From: Lentisphaerota bacterium
Lineage (GTDB): Bacteria > Verrucomicrobiota > Lentisphaeria > Victivallales > Victivallaceae
DNA length: 64,000 bases
Assembly: GCA_017134815.1 (NCBI GenBank)
Contig: CP071032.1
Location: forward strand, 2,662,001 to 2,726,000
Reading direction: 5' to 3'
Shown in pieces: positions 35,585-45,242 of the stretch (position 1 is its first letter; each line of letters starts with the position of its first letter). The position numbers were made by a program, and so were the translations under genes. The notes below the pieces were generated by a model. The model saw only the letters and a program-made list of their open reading frames with translations, did not search any database and was not told where the DNA came from.

Positions 35585-38101
35585 ATGAAAAAACTTGCTG
35601 AAACTATTATCTGCATTTGTGCTCTGATTCTGGTAAGCCGCACTGACGCCAAATCAGGAAAAATCGACAAATGCGAAAAGCTGTACAGCAAGGCTTTGGG
35701 TGTCAAAAATCTGGACGGCAGGTTGCGGTACCTGCAGGATGCACTGACCCACGCAAAGACGAATTCTCAGAAAGTGAAAATACTGCTCAGGCAGTCAAGA
35801 ACGCTTCAGGCTCAGAAGAAGCTGGAGCTGGCTTTGCAGGCGCTTGAGCAAGGACTTGCCATCCGGATGTTGAGTTCAAAACTCAGAAGCAGACTGCTGG
35901 CAGCAAAAATTATAGCCTGTTATGACAATAAAATTATCAAGGAGCAGCTGGCCAATATTGCCATGTCTCTGGTTATAAGGCGGGAACATAGAAAAAATTA
36001 TATTTTATATAATTATATTGCCATGTATTTCAACTCTTGCAAAAAGTATCGAAAGTCACTTGAGTACTACAAGATTCTGGAGCATAATGCCGAGAATAAT
36101 TCAAAAGCATATTTTATCGCTCTGATTTCACAAGCCAATATCTACACCTACTTCCTAAAAGATATTAATGGAGTTGAGGGCGTCAGCAATAAAGTCGAAA
36201 AGAGCCTGATGCCCAGTGACCTGCTGGCCGCCTTCTATCTTGCGGCAGGCGATGCCTGCAATTTCGCGAAGAAGCCTGAACAAGCCCTGAAATATTACAA
36301 CAGAGTAATCGGATGTCACTCAAAGAAGCATAAGTATCAGGCTATGCTGCAGAAAGGTATCCTGCTTCATAAGCAGAAAAATTTTGAACACGCGCTGCAG
36401 TGCCTGCATAAGACATTTTCCCTGACAACAAATCCCAATATCAAATACAAGGCGGTAATCAATATTGCTGCTGTTTACCGTAAAGAAAAAAAATATTCTG
36501 AAGCGATCGAATGGCTGAAAAAGGCGCAGGACTTTGTAAAAAAATATCCGGTTTATAACTGCAGACTGCGTATGAGAATCGCTAGAATTAACGCTGAAAC
36601 CGGTAAGCACAAGCTCGCTGCGGAGCAATATAAGCGGATATGGCAAAATAGCGGTTTTGCGGCAGACTTGAGAAGACGGGCCTTTAAAGCTTATGACAAA
36701 AACAGTAATATCGAGACGGCAGAACTGTTGAAAAAATGTGATGAGTTAATTAAGGCAAAAAGCTTCAGAACTGCTTTGAAAGCTGCGGATAAGGCCGCGG
36801 CAAAAGCGAGGCCAGACAGTAAGTATTATTACAAGTCTGTATTGCGGCAGATAAAAATTCTGCTGAATTTGAAAGAAAATGATGCAGCAGTAAGAATTTT
36901 TGAGTCCATAAATATAAAAAAAATATCTGAGGAATCACTGGCGGCATATTACCGGTGCAGAATAAATATTTATTCTGCATTGAAAAGGAAAAGCGAAGTG
37001 ATCAAAACTTACAATGATTATGTAAGGTGCTATCCAGCTGCCGCCTGCGTCTATGCTGATTATTTGCTGGGACTCAAGCGGGTCGATGCTGCCTTGAACG
37101 TCTATAAAAAAGCTGTGAATAACCCTGAAATTTCACTTAAAGACCGAGTGAGGTCAGCTATTCTGGCAAGTGAAATATTACTGGAGCATGGAGATGATAA
37201 AGATGCTGTAAAAATCTTAAGGAAAGCTTTTTTTATAAAGGGTATGACCCTGGATCATAAAGCGCGGATCGCATTGGCTATGGCTGGACTGTATATCAGG
37301 TACGGAGATAAGGAAAAAGCCATTAGAGTGGCAAAGAAAATATACCGCAACCAGAAAGTTAATCCTAAAATCAAAAAGCGCTGTGTAGCATTGATCTGGG
37401 AAGCTGAAAATCAGGGAAGCGTAGTTCTGTTCAAGGAAGCCAGGAGTCAAGCCGCAGCCGGCAATTGTGGGGAAGCCCTGCTGATCATAAATAAGGCTCT
37501 GGAATCATGTGATACATCTAATGAATGGTACCAAAAAGCTTTGCTGAAGAAAATAGATATTCTTCATTCTCTCGGCAGATATGATGATGCAGTTCATTTA
37601 ATCTCACCCGAATTATACGAGGTAATGACGCTGGAATCAAAAAAGGCATGGCATATAAAAATGGCAATTTGTTTCAGGCAGAAAGGGGCTTTCCTGGAAG
37701 CTTCAAAACATTACAGGTCCTTAAATGTACTCAGACTTGGTGACTTTTCTTATGAAGAGGGGAAAATGTTGTATTTGGCGGGAGCATCAGGCAAAGCTCT
37801 TAATCTTTTTGTATCTTCTCTGAATCAGGGAAAGCATGTAGCACAAACTGCCGCAATGATTTCTGAAATACATCAGGAAAGAAAAGCCTACCAAAAGGGT
37901 CTGGAGTTTTTTGCTGAAGTCCTCAAGAATAATAAACGGCTTGGACAGGATAAATATGCTGTGATATATGAAATTGGAGTCCTGCACAAAAAACAGGGTA
38001 ATATTAACGGCGCAAGGCAAAAGTTAAGAATTATAATGACTGATGAGTTTGTCCCGGAGAGGTACAGGAAGATGGCTCAGGAAAAAATAAAAGAAATTTA
38101 G
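35585..38101 (+). CDS. Secreted or periplasmic TPR-repeat protein
   Basis: An 838-residue protein with a signal peptide (ETIICICALILVSRTDA) and tetratricopeptide repeats along its whole length; clear units are ALQALEQGLAIR, EQALKYYNRVIG, EHALQCLHKTFS and EAIEWLKKAQDF, each in the helix-turn-helix spacing of 34 residues. Lys-rich composition is notable. It is the first gene of a plus-strand operon: the next gene starts one base after its stop codon. TPR scaffolds of this length often organise envelope or export complexes; a role in the same process as the following ligase-like protein is inferred. Confidence 0.82.
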   Translation: MKKLAETIICICALILVSRTDAKSGKIDKCEKLYSKALGVKNLDGRLRYLQDALTHAKTNSQKVKILLRQSRTLQAQKKLELALQALEQGLAIRMLSSKLRSRLLAAKIIACYDNKIIKEQLANIAMSLVIRREHRKNYILYNYIAMYFNSCKKYRKSLEYYKILEHNAENNSKAYFIALISQANIYTYFLKDINGVEGVSNKVEKSLMPSDLLAAFYLAAGDACNFAKKPEQALKYYNRVIGCHSKKHKYQAMLQKGILLHKQKNFEHALQCLHKTFSLTTNPNIKYKAVINIAAVYRKEKKYSEAIEWLKKAQDFVKKYPVYNCRLRMRIARINAETGKHKLAAEQYKRIWQNSGFAADLRRRAFKAYDKNSNIETAELLKKCDELIKAKSFRTALKAADKAAAKARPDSKYYYKSVLRQIKILLNLKENDAAVRIFESINIKKISEESLAAYYRCRINIYSALKRKSEVIKTYNDYVRCYPAAACVYADYLLGLKRVDAALNVYKKAVNNPEISLKDRVRSAILASEILLEHGDDKDAVKILRKAFFIKGMTLDHKARIALAMAGLYIRYGDKEKAIRVAKKIYRNQKVNPKIKKRCVALIWEAENQGSVVLFKEARSQAAAGNCGEALLIINKALESCDTSNEWYQKALLKKIDILHSLGRYDDAVHLISPELYEVMTLESKKAWHIKMAICFRQKGAFLEASKHYRSLNVLRLGDFSYEEGKMLYLAGASGKALNLFVSSLNQGKHVAQTAAMISEIHQERKAYQKGLEFFAEVLKNNKRLGQDKYAVIYEIGVLHKKQGNINGARQKLRIIMTDEFVPERYRKMAQEKIKEI

Positions 38102-38102
38102 C

Positions 38103-39599
38103 ATGATGAAAAAACTGATTATTTTGACTATTTTATTTACCGGAACAGGGTTACTGGCAGCGGCGGAAGAGCATGGATTATTTTCACTGGAAGAAGATTT
38201 TTTTATACTTAAAACCGGCATTCCGGAAACGCCAGAAGTCAGGGTTGAATATTTGATCCCAGTAAAAAATGGAGTTCCGGTCCCGAGCGCAAATAATGTT
38301 GTTTTTTGTGCCCCTTTTCTAGGTGACAAAAAACCGTTAAACGCTTATCAGCGCCGTTATGTAGCTTCCAGACTCGGATTTACAGTTTACTCGCTGCGCA
38401 TAAAAGATGACATAAAGAATGTCGGTATTAGAAACAAGTACTATGTTTTTCCGGAATCCGGTTGGCATGAGCCGGTTTTTGCCGCAAAGCAGGCAATTGT
38501 AAAAAGGTTCAATTTTGAAAACCGCAACTTATTGATAATAGCCGCTTCAGCCGGCGGCAGCATGGCCCAGCAGCTGGCCTGCTCACATCCGGGCGAGATC
38601 GACGCTGTTGTCTTTGCCGGTGGGCGTTTTTTTGACCCGGTGCCGCTTAGAAAGAATATTGCCTGGCTGGCTCTGAATACCTGGGGTGACCATACTGCTG
38701 AAGCTAATAAGAGGCTATGTCAAAACGCTGAAAGGCGAGGTATTCAGATTTTGACCGGACAGACTCCTCCGTGCTGGATAGGCAAAACTGTTGGCAGGAC
38801 ACACCATACTCCGAGTGCCCGCGCCTGGGACCTGATGCGAAGCTTCCTTAAAGATGTGGTAAAGCTGCGTGAAAATAATGGCGGAGTTATGCCGCCGCCA
38901 CCATTCTGGCCTATAGCCAGAAAAGCAGCAGGAAAAACTTTATTTTTCCCCTCGAAAACCTTTCTGATGAAATGGAGCAGCCTGCCTCATAACATAACCA
39001 GTAAGATTGATGACCCATTGAGGGATAAGGATAAACCGGTAATTATGCATCCTGAGGTTAAGCCGGAAAAGGTGGTATTGCTGGTGGATGATTTCAGGTT
39101 TCAAAAGCCGTCAGTCCGCATGGATGATATATATTATATATCATCAAACAAGGCGGTGGCCTATTCGGTTGAGACAAGTGAAGATTTTGATGAATCCAGC
39201 CGTAGGATAAAACTTGCCCTTCAGGATATACTGTCACGTGAGGAGTGGCTCTTGCTGCCGGTTTACGTCATTGGCTGGGGGCAGGGCGGTCAGCTGTCGA
39301 CAATTGAAGCCCTGTTGAATGATGACTGCAGAATAACTAAAATAACCACACTTAACTCACAGTTTTCTTCAGCGATAAAAAAGTACTCAATTTCAAGTTA
39401 CTGCAATGCTGAGGACCAACGGTTGACTATGCTTTTTGATAATGAGGCTGCGATTCCGAAATTAGAAAATAAAGATATCAAAATTATCTACAGCAACAAC
39501 TCCAAAAAACGTCTGCTTTATAATATGTGGTTCAGATTTCTGGATGCAGCCGCAGATATAGACTCTAAAAAGGCGCGTGGCAATGGAATTCACCTTTAA
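38103..39599 (+). CDS. Secreted protein with two alpha/beta-hydrolase-like halves
   Basis: A 498-residue protein with a signal peptide (KKLIILTILFTGTGLLAAAE). The first half has a nucleophile elbow, IIAASAGGSMAQQLA (Ser near residue 157), and an oxyanion-type FCAPFLGD strand. The second half repeats the plan in diverged form: VVLLVDDFRF, then YVIGWGQGGQLS, in which Gln takes the place of the nucleophile, so it is probably inactive. It lies one base downstream of the TPR gene and its end overlaps the start of the next gene by 17-23 bases. An esterase or peptidase acting on a periplasmic glycan or glycolipid is possible; substrate unknown. Confidence 0.78.
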   Translation: MMKKLIILTILFTGTGLLAAAEEHGLFSLEEDFFILKTGIPETPEVRVEYLIPVKNGVPVPSANNVVFCAPFLGDKKPLNAYQRRYVASRLGFTVYSLRIKDDIKNVGIRNKYYVFPESGWHEPVFAAKQAIVKRFNFENRNLLIIAASAGGSMAQQLACSHPGEIDAVVFAGGRFFDPVPLRKNIAWLALNTWGDHTAEANKRLCQNAERRGIQILTGQTPPCWIGKTVGRTHHTPSARAWDLMRSFLKDVVKLRENNGGVMPPPPFWPIARKAAGKTLFFPSKTFLMKWSSLPHNITSKIDDPLRDKDKPVIMHPEVKPEKVVLLVDDFRFQKPSVRMDDIYYISSNKAVAYSVETSEDFDESSRRIKLALQDILSREEWLLLPVYVIGWGQGGQLSTIEALLNDDCRITKITTLNSQFSSAIKKYSISSYCNAEDQRLTMLFDNEAAIPKLENKDIKIIYSNNSKKRLLYNMWFRFLDAAADIDSKKARGNGIHL

Positions 39600-40944
39600 T
39601 GACTGTGTGAGGTACAGTTATACTTTTTTCAACCCCAATCATGCCGCGGCACTGCTGGCAATCCTGCTTGGGCCAGTCTGGATGTTCAGGCTGCACACAG
39701 TAAATGCAGTAATGAAGTCGATCTGGTTTTCAGGTGAAATGCTGTTATATGTGTTGCTGTTTTACACTTACTCGCGTGCTGGGCTGTCTGCCGCCATTAT
39801 GAGTGGAATAGTGATATTTATCGGTAGTCAGCTGCTTTTCAGGGAAAAACTTACCAAGGCCTGTTTCAGGTATAACCTTGCCGGCTTGACAGTCGGGCTG
39901 GCTGCATTCTTCTATTCAGGAATAAACAGAAGGCTGTTTGGAGGTTTTATCGGTTCTGATAATTCAATCGATAATCGTTTTGCAGTCTGGCTTGGCGGTC
40001 TTAACATGGTCTTTGATATGCCAGGCGGCGTTGGAACAGGATTTTCCGGGCGAGTATATTCTCTGTTCTATTTAAGTCCGGCAAGTCGTCTAAATTACCG
40101 GACTCTGGTTAGTAGTTTTTTGACGTTTTTGACCGAACAGGGGGTGGTTATTTCAATGTTGCTGCTGTTGCCGGCACTGGCTGCCGCGGCTGGTGGTGTA
40201 TTATTGCTGCTCAACTCCGAGGTCAGACCATTTGACAAAAAAGTTATCCTGACTTGCCTCGGTGTAATTGTCAGCGGCACTGTTTCAGGAATTTTTTCCA
40301 CCTGTTTTGATATTAGTTTATCACTGGATGGAATAAATAACCTGTCGCAATATTTATTATTATTTTGCTGGTTGAGCGCTTTTGCTATAATAATCCTGCT
40401 TGAAGCCGTATATTGTAAATTGTTGCGACCTTCAGGAATTTTTTTGCCTGTTGCAGCGGCTCTTCTTATGCTGTTGTTAACCGGATATTTTGTAAAGTGT
40501 TTGCTGCCGCATAAAAGCTGTCAGCTAAATGTCGCTCAGCCGGGTTTAATTGAATTAAACAGGAGTAAAAATTCGGAAAAAACTGTTGTTGTCACTGATT
40601 TATCAAACTGGGATTTCAAGCGGTTTATTCATTCAGTGATATCAACATTTGATGATTTTAACCTGGTTTTTATTTTGTCTGAAAAGGTTGCACTTGAAAA
40701 GCTGCTGACAGCTGAAAATTATGAACGTATTATCCTGTGTGGACAGAAGTGCAGGTTTTTGAGGTACTTTGCACCATTGAGTAAAGAAATAATTCTCATT
40801 GCTCCAGTCACTGCCCCGGGTGCAGATATTTGCAAGGTAAGCTCCGTTATCAAGGTTTATCTCGATAAATCTGACAGCCTCGGCATAAATTATTACTGGA
40901 AGAACTGCCCGGCCGCAGATTTGGAAGCAGGATTTTTCAGGTAA
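39583..40944 (+). CDS. O-antigen-ligase / Wzy-like membrane protein with C-terminal soluble domain
   Basis: A 453-residue protein with around eight to nine transmembrane segments. Two marks of the Wzy_C / O-antigen ligase family are present: FFNPNHAAALLAILL at the start and YTYSRAGLSAAIMSG near residue 65. A large outside loop with conserved Arg follows (NRRLFGGFIGSDNSIDNRFAVWLGG split as NRRLFGGFIG and NSIDNRFAVWLGG). The last ~120 residues are soluble and resemble a truncated alpha/beta domain (ERIILCGQKCRFLRYF). The start overlaps the previous gene, ATG 39583 or GTG 39577. It may join glycans to a lipid or protein carrier; the TPR and hydrolase partners are probably part of the same system. 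Confidence 0.78.
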   Translation: MEFTFNDCVRYSYTFFNPNHAAALLAILLGPVWMFRLHTVNAVMKSIWFSGEMLLYVLLFYTYSRAGLSAAIMSGIVIFIGSQLLFREKLTKACFRYNLAGLTVGLAAFFYSGINRRLFGGFIGSDNSIDNRFAVWLGGLNMVFDMPGGVGTGFSGRVYSLFYLSPASRLNYRTLVSSFLTFLTEQGVVISMLLLLPALAAAAGGVLLLLNSEVRPFDKKVILTCLGVIVSGTVSGIFSTCFDISLSLDGINNLSQYLLLFCWLSAFAIIILLEAVYCKLLRPSGIFLPVAAALLMLLLTGYFVKCLLPHKSCQLNVAQPGLIELNRSKNSEKTVVVTDLSNWDFKRFIHSVISTFDDFNLVFILSEKVALEKLLTAENYERIILCGQKCRFLRYFAPLSKEIILIAPVTAPGADICKVSSVIKVYLDKSDSLGINYYWKNCPAADLEAGFFR

Positions 40945-41023
40945 AGCTCAGTAAGTTAATATGCCAAGGCATGAGCTGTTTAACAGCTGTATCACAGACT
41001 TATCGTCTGCTTCTGGAGAAAAA

Positions 41024-41377
41024 TGGTGGAGGTGGGGGGAGTTGAACCCCCGTGCCGAAAGAGCGTAAATGAAGACTTCTACATGTTTAGTCCACCTATG
41101 TTGTTTATCGTCCGTCCGCGATGCCGGTGAACAGGCTTGCTTTCAGACTATCCCTCAAATATCTTACCTCAAGCCCTCGGGTATGACTTGATGGCCAGGA
41201 CGCTGCTGACGTCTCTATCCCTTAGCGTCCGTCAGAGTAGAGACGTGGCTGAACTTAAGCAGCCAGTGCGTATTCTTCTTTGGCAATTATTATTGCAACC
41301 GATGATTAACGAGGCCAACGGTTATCCTCGACATGCAGTCAGCACATAGCTGGTCCGGTCGAATCCGGAACACCCCC
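41024..41377 (-). ncRNA. ssrA: Transfer-messenger RNA (tmRNA)
   Basis: On the minus strand the 5' end GGGGGTGTTCCGGATTCGACC and 3' end GGTTCAACTCCCCCCACCTCC-ACCA form the tRNA-like domain (written here in shorter parts: GGGGGTG pairs with CACCTCC, one G-U). The encoded tag read after the GCA resume codon is AIIIAKEEYALAA, followed by TAA, with the usual ALAA ending recognised by ClpXP. Length is 354 nt, one-piece type. Pseudoknot-like complementary tracts are visible downstream of the tag but were not folded. It rescues stalled ribosomes. Confidence 0.95.
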
Positions 41378-41505
41378 ATGTGTTAACACAGAATACTTGT
41401 TTAACTCCCATAAAATTACATTATATTAGACATATTTCAAGGCTGATCTGTTCAAAATATGTCGCCAGTTATCTAAATCTTTCCTCTGGTATGCATTCAA
41501 GTTGA

Positions 41506-42468
41506 TCAATCGTTGTCGGCAAACAAGTCCGGTGCAAACTTACTGTCTTTTGCTTGCTTATCAGAACTTTCTTTGACGTCAGGTTCGCTGCAGAGCTCGT
41601 CCGCCGGAGGCAACTCCTTTAATATACTCTTTAATTCCATGCGGGTACAGAAATCTCGAATCCTGCTCCAGTCCGGTTTATCCCGCTTGAGTTTGTTCAG
41701 GTTCTGCCATGGTGTACCTGCCAGATCCGCTTTCAACGTAACAAGCTTGACGTTCTTTTTCAGCAGTTCAGTATTGTCAATAACTTTCTGGCGCAGCTTG
41801 ACATTATTGATCTGCTCAGGCGAAGCAATAATTTTATCAAGGGAATCAAATTCAGCAAGCAACTTTGCCGCAGTTTTGGGGCCGACTCCAGGCAGGCCTG
41901 GAATATTGTCTGAAGAGTCACCAATCATGGCCAGATAATCGACAATCTGGGAGGGAGCTACATTAAATTTTTCGATAACCTGCTGTACGCCTCTGATAGA
42001 AAAACCGGTCGGAGTTTTGGCCGGAATCAACATTTCAACCCGTTCATCAATAAGTTGTGCAAGGTCTTTATCAGAACTGATGAATTTTACACATTTATCA
42101 GAGAATTCAGCCGCCGCTACTGCAATCAGGTCATCCGCTTCGTAGCCTTCCTGAAAAAAGCTCTGCCAGCCAAAAGCCGCAGCAATTTCTTTTAAGTACG
42201 GCACCTGGGTTTTCAAATCCTCAGGAGTAGGGGGGCGGTTTGCCTTGTAATCAGGGGCTATTTCCAGTCTGAAAGCCGGCTTTCCGCAGTCAAAAAGCAA
42301 AGCTCCGTATTCAGAAGGATAGTTTTTGTCAATCCTGAGCAGTAACTTGGTGAAACCAAAAACAGCATTGGTTGGTTCACCACGGGAATTAGACAATGAA
42401 CGTATTGCATAGAAGCAGCGGAATATTTGTGAATATGCGTCTATTAAAAGAATATCGGTTTGCGGCAT
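41506..42468 (-). CDS. 5'-3' exonuclease / flap endonuclease (PolI N-domain type)
   Basis: A 320-residue nuclease equal to the N-terminal domain of DNA polymerase I but free-standing. Metal ligands lie in LLIDAYSQIFRCFYA, LLFDCGKPAFR, EGYEADDLIAVAA and FISSDKDLAQL; the helix-3-turn-helix DNA-binding motif is DNIPGLPGVGPKTAAKLL near residue 185. It probably removes RNA primers or flaps. I choose the ATG at 42468 because GGAG lies six bases before it; the ATG at 42480 overlaps that GGAG. Some 40 charged residues after the nuclease core (ending LFADND) are unlike typical homologues. The gene is alone between ssrA and a gene-free stretch. Confidence 0.9.
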   Translation of the reverse strand: MPQTDILLIDAYSQIFRCFYAIRSLSNSRGEPTNAVFGFTKLLLRIDKNYPSEYGALLFDCGKPAFRLEIAPDYKANRPPTPEDLKTQVPYLKEIAAAFGWQSFFQEGYEADDLIAVAAAEFSDKCVKFISSDKDLAQLIDERVEMLIPAKTPTGFSIRGVQQVIEKFNVAPSQIVDYLAMIGDSSDNIPGLPGVGPKTAAKLLAEFDSLDKIIASPEQINNVKLRQKVIDNTELLKKNVKLVTLKADLAGTPWQNLNKLKRDKPDWSRIRDFCTRMELKSILKELPPADELCSEPDVKESSDKQAKDSKFAPDLFADND

Positions 42469-42480
42469 TATGATCTCCAT

Positions 42481-42990
42481 TATTTTGCGTTTTCAAACAA
42501 TGTATCACGTTATGGAGATGTCTGCCAGATTTTTTTGAAGTGTGTGAGAGAAAAAAATTAGGGTTTAGGCTCCTAAGTGTTTTAGAGGAGTAATTATGAA
42601 GAGGAGAAAATTGCGTATAGGAACTTAAAAGACCTAAACCCTAAAATCTATATTTCGAATATACAGCCAATTTTTGATTTTTGTTAAGCGGTAATGAAGA
42701 AAAATTAAATTTTTTTAATAATTTATTATTTGTTCAAAAAAACTAACACTTAATCTTAATTTAAGTCTTTATTCGACGATTTTTTTTTCGCCAGTGAAGA
42801 CATTCAATTGGCATATATAATTTTCAAAGAACTTATGGTAACACCACTCTTCAAGTAATTAACAATAATCAATGTTAATTGTATGAAGTTAATATATTAC
42901 AATAAATTGATATTGCAACTAATATTACAATTTTTTTTGGAAGTTTTCTATAGAATTCATAGAAATCTGCATGAAACAGCTCAAATTGGT
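42481..42990. other. Gene-poor stretch with a structured element
   Basis: Between the exonuclease and lpxB (both minus strand), the only notable object is the inverted repeat with an enclosed mini-ORF at 42558-42644. The rest (42650-42990) is very AT-rich and without a gene. Confidence 0.5.
42558..42644 (+). ncRNA. Possible structured RNA: 12-bp inverted repeat enclosing a ten-codon ORF
   Basis: TTAGGGTTTAGG (42558-42569) and CCTAAACCCTAA (42633-42644) are perfect inverted repeats. Between them lie a smaller hairpin (CTCCTAA with TTTAGAGGAG), a good ribosome site GAGGAG (42585-42590), and ATG at 42596 opening a frame of ten codons, MKRRKLRIGT, then TAA at 42626. The small hairpin would hide the ribosome site. 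No plus-strand gene follows, so it is not an obvious leader. Confidence 0.4.
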
Positions 42991-44163
42991 CTATAGATTT
43001 TTTGTTGTAAATTCAAAACATGCTTTTGCTGCTTTATAAAGGGCTCCTTCGCTACCCCCTGACAGCTGTCTGGCGACCTTGTTTATGTCGCTCTCAACCC
43101 TGGCGCGTTTGGGCCCACCGGGTAGTATTTTCTCAACAGCCTGTGAAAGCTCTTTAGAATTGACGTGCCATTGGAGAAACTCTTCGAATACTTCTTTGTT
43201 TGCAATTATATTAACCATTGTGAAGAAGCCGCGATAAAGCTTTACAACCATGCTTGCCACCAGCAGTGTCAGCCAGTTCAACTTATAGGCTACCACCAGC
43301 GGCAGCCCGGCAATTGCCGATTCAACTGTGACTGTGCCCGATGCCGCGAGCCCGGTTCCAGCCCGCTGCTGCCAGTAAGGAGTATCTCCGCAAGTCAGTT
43401 TGAATTCAGGAGCATCAGGATTTGTAGTTCTGAAGTCAGAAAGAACACGCTGGCACATTTTGAAAACTTTTGGCCGCGGTGTTGAAATAACAAATTTCAA
43501 ATTTGGATGACGCTTATAGAGAGTTTCAGCAGTTTGCAGCATTGGCAGCAATAATCTGTTTACTTCCATAGCCCGGCTGCCGGGAAGCAGCAGCAGGGTA
43601 TCAGGATCCCGGGTTATGGATTTATCACGCCGGTTTCGGACAATATCCACCAGCGGGTGCCCCACGAACTCAGTATCCAGTCCGGATGGTTTATAAACCT
43701 CCGTTTCAAATGGAAATATAACCAGCATTTTTCGGCAGAATTTTGCCAGCTTGGGAATTCTTTTCTTGCCCCAGGTCCAGACGTGTGGGCTGATATACCA
43801 GATTACCGGAATATTGTGTTTATGCATGCGGGCCGCAAAGCGTAGATTGAAACCTGGATAGTCAATTAATATTATTGCATCCGGTTTTTCTGTAATTGCT
43901 TTGTTTACCAGAAACCTGAATATCTTGATAAAGGTAAAGATATGCTTCAAAACTTCGATCAGACCAACAACGCCCAGCTCGGTGGAATCAACAAGGATGT
44001 TTACTCCGGCTTCTTTCATTGCCGGGCCGCCCATGCCTTCAACTTTGACTTTTACGTTATTCTGTTTTCCCAGCTGGCGCATTTCTTCTGCCAGTTGGGC
44101 TCCGTAGAGGTCGCCGGAAGCTTCACCGGCAAATATCCAAATTTTTTTATCTTTCTGATTCAT
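42991..44163 (-). CDS. lpxB: Lipid-A-disaccharide synthase
   Basis: Joins UDP-diacylglucosamine and lipid X to the tetraacyl disaccharide of lipid A (GT19 family), at the inner membrane. The 390-residue length is normal. Family motifs are IFAGEASGDLYGAQL at the N-terminus, VKVEGMGGPAMKEAG, VILIDYPGFNLRFA, VIWYISPHVWTWGKKR, LLLLPGSRAMEVNRLLP and SGTVTVESAIAGLPLVVAYK. The ribosome site is weak. It lies alone, not beside lpxA or lpxD. Its presence says the organism makes lipid A and has an outer membrane. Confidence 0.95.
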   Translation of the reverse strand: MNQKDKKIWIFAGEASGDLYGAQLAEEMRQLGKQNNVKVKVEGMGGPAMKEAGVNILVDSTELGVVGLIEVLKHIFTFIKIFRFLVNKAITEKPDAIILIDYPGFNLRFAARMHKHNIPVIWYISPHVWTWGKKRIPKLAKFCRKMLVIFPFETEVYKPSGLDTEFVGHPLVDIVRNRRDKSITRDPDTLLLLPGSRAMEVNRLLLPMLQTAETLYKRHPNLKFVISTPRPKVFKMCQRVLSDFRTTNPDAPEFKLTCGDTPYWQQRAGTGLAASGTVTVESAIAGLPLVVAYKLNWLTLLVASMVVKLYRGFFTMVNIIANKEVFEEFLQWHVNSKELSQAVEKILPGGPKRARVESDINKVARQLSGGSEGALYKAAKACFEFTTKNL

Positions 44164-44456
44164 ATATTAATCACTGTTTTTTCTGTGGATTTTTCAGTAG
44201 ATAATATAACACAAAAATGTGTATTTACCACTATAGTTCAGCGAGTTGGTTTTTGCAGATATTAGTTTTTTAAGTTGTTATATATTAGCTCCTTAGCTGT
44301 TTGGTTTAGGGTGAGGTGTCTCCGAGGTTATTGCTTTTGAGGATTTATTTTGCTACAATAATATATTGTGATTGACAACGTCGGCCCGTTTGACTTGACG
44401 CCGGATGGGATAACTCAAACTTTCTGAAATAGTTTTAACAACGGAGAAGGGAAACA

Positions 44457-45242
44457 ATGGCAAAGAAAAAGAAGAATGCAGCCTTAGAAGTTTCTGAAAA
44501 CCAGGAGATTGCTTATAAACTGGATTTTATTCAGGATACAGTAAAAAGAATGGACGGAATAAGGAGGCGTCAATTTCTTGTAACTATTCTTGGGATGCTG
44601 GTTATATTGCTGGTTATGGCGGCTTTTGTCGTAAGTTTAGCCAGCTTTGTTCAGACTTATGATGCTCAAAAATTGCTGGATGAAGTAAAAAACAACAGTC
44701 ATATCATTACAGAGGGGCCAGAGTTGAAAAGAATAATGGGTAGCATCAAGAAAACTTTTCTGCCGGCTTACAGGAGAGAACTGGCAGCTGCTTTTGAGGC
44801 TGAAATGCCCAGGCTTCAGGCTCAACTGTCACAGACCGCACGAGAACTTGAGCTTTATCTGCAGAATGATTTACGGGAAAAAATTCTCAGCAGAATGGAG
44901 ACCGCATTGAAAAAAATTGAAGCAGAGGCACTCAAAAAGCACCCTGATATTAACAGCACTGCTTTGCACGATGCGTTTTCCGAAATAAACAAACATTTTA
45001 TCGAGAATATTACCAAAGTGCTTAATGAGCGGGTTGAAGAGGCAAAAGTGCATCTTGCCAGGCTGGACCAGAGTTTCAGGGCTTATGAAGATACTCCTGA
45101 ATATAAGTCTTTAAAAGGGAATGACATAAAGTTTGTAGAGAGCAGCCTGGTAGAAACTCTGCTGGAACTGTGGATTTATAACATTAATCCGGTCAAGGGT
45201 GACGCTCTTAATTATTCAACATCTGTTCAGGGGGTAAAATAA
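44457..45242 (+). CDS. Single-pass membrane protein with long helical domain (pair member 1)
   Basis: A 261-residue protein that I cannot name. A short, charged cytoplasmic N-terminus (KKKKNAALEV) is followed by one membrane helix (LVTILGMLVILLVMAAFVVS, residues 42-61) and about 195 residues of predicted alpha helix in the periplasm, with heptad-like stretches (MPRLQAQLSQTARELELYLQ). The ATG follows GAAGGGAAACA. It is translationally coupled to the next gene (TAATG), which has the same layout, so the two probably form a heteromeric complex. Function unknown. Confidence 0.78.
   Translation: MAKKKKNAALEVSENQEIAYKLDFIQDTVKRMDGIRRRQFLVTILGMLVILLVMAAFVVSLASFVQTYDAQKLLDEVKNNSHIITEGPELKRIMGSIKKTFLPAYRRELAAAFEAEMPRLQAQLSQTARELELYLQNDLREKILSRMETALKKIEAEALKKHPDINSTALHDAFSEINKHFIENITKVLNERVEEAKVHLARLDQSFRAYEDTPEYKSLKGNDIKFVESSLVETLLELWIYNINPVKGDALNYSTSVQGVK

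Noticed and set aside
41137..41349. 70-codon open frame on the plus strand
   Set aside because: It lies entirely within the tmRNA gene on the other strand and has no coding features.
42558..42644. Telomere-like repeat (TTAGGG)
   Set aside because: The hexamer occurs only once in each arm, with no tandem array.
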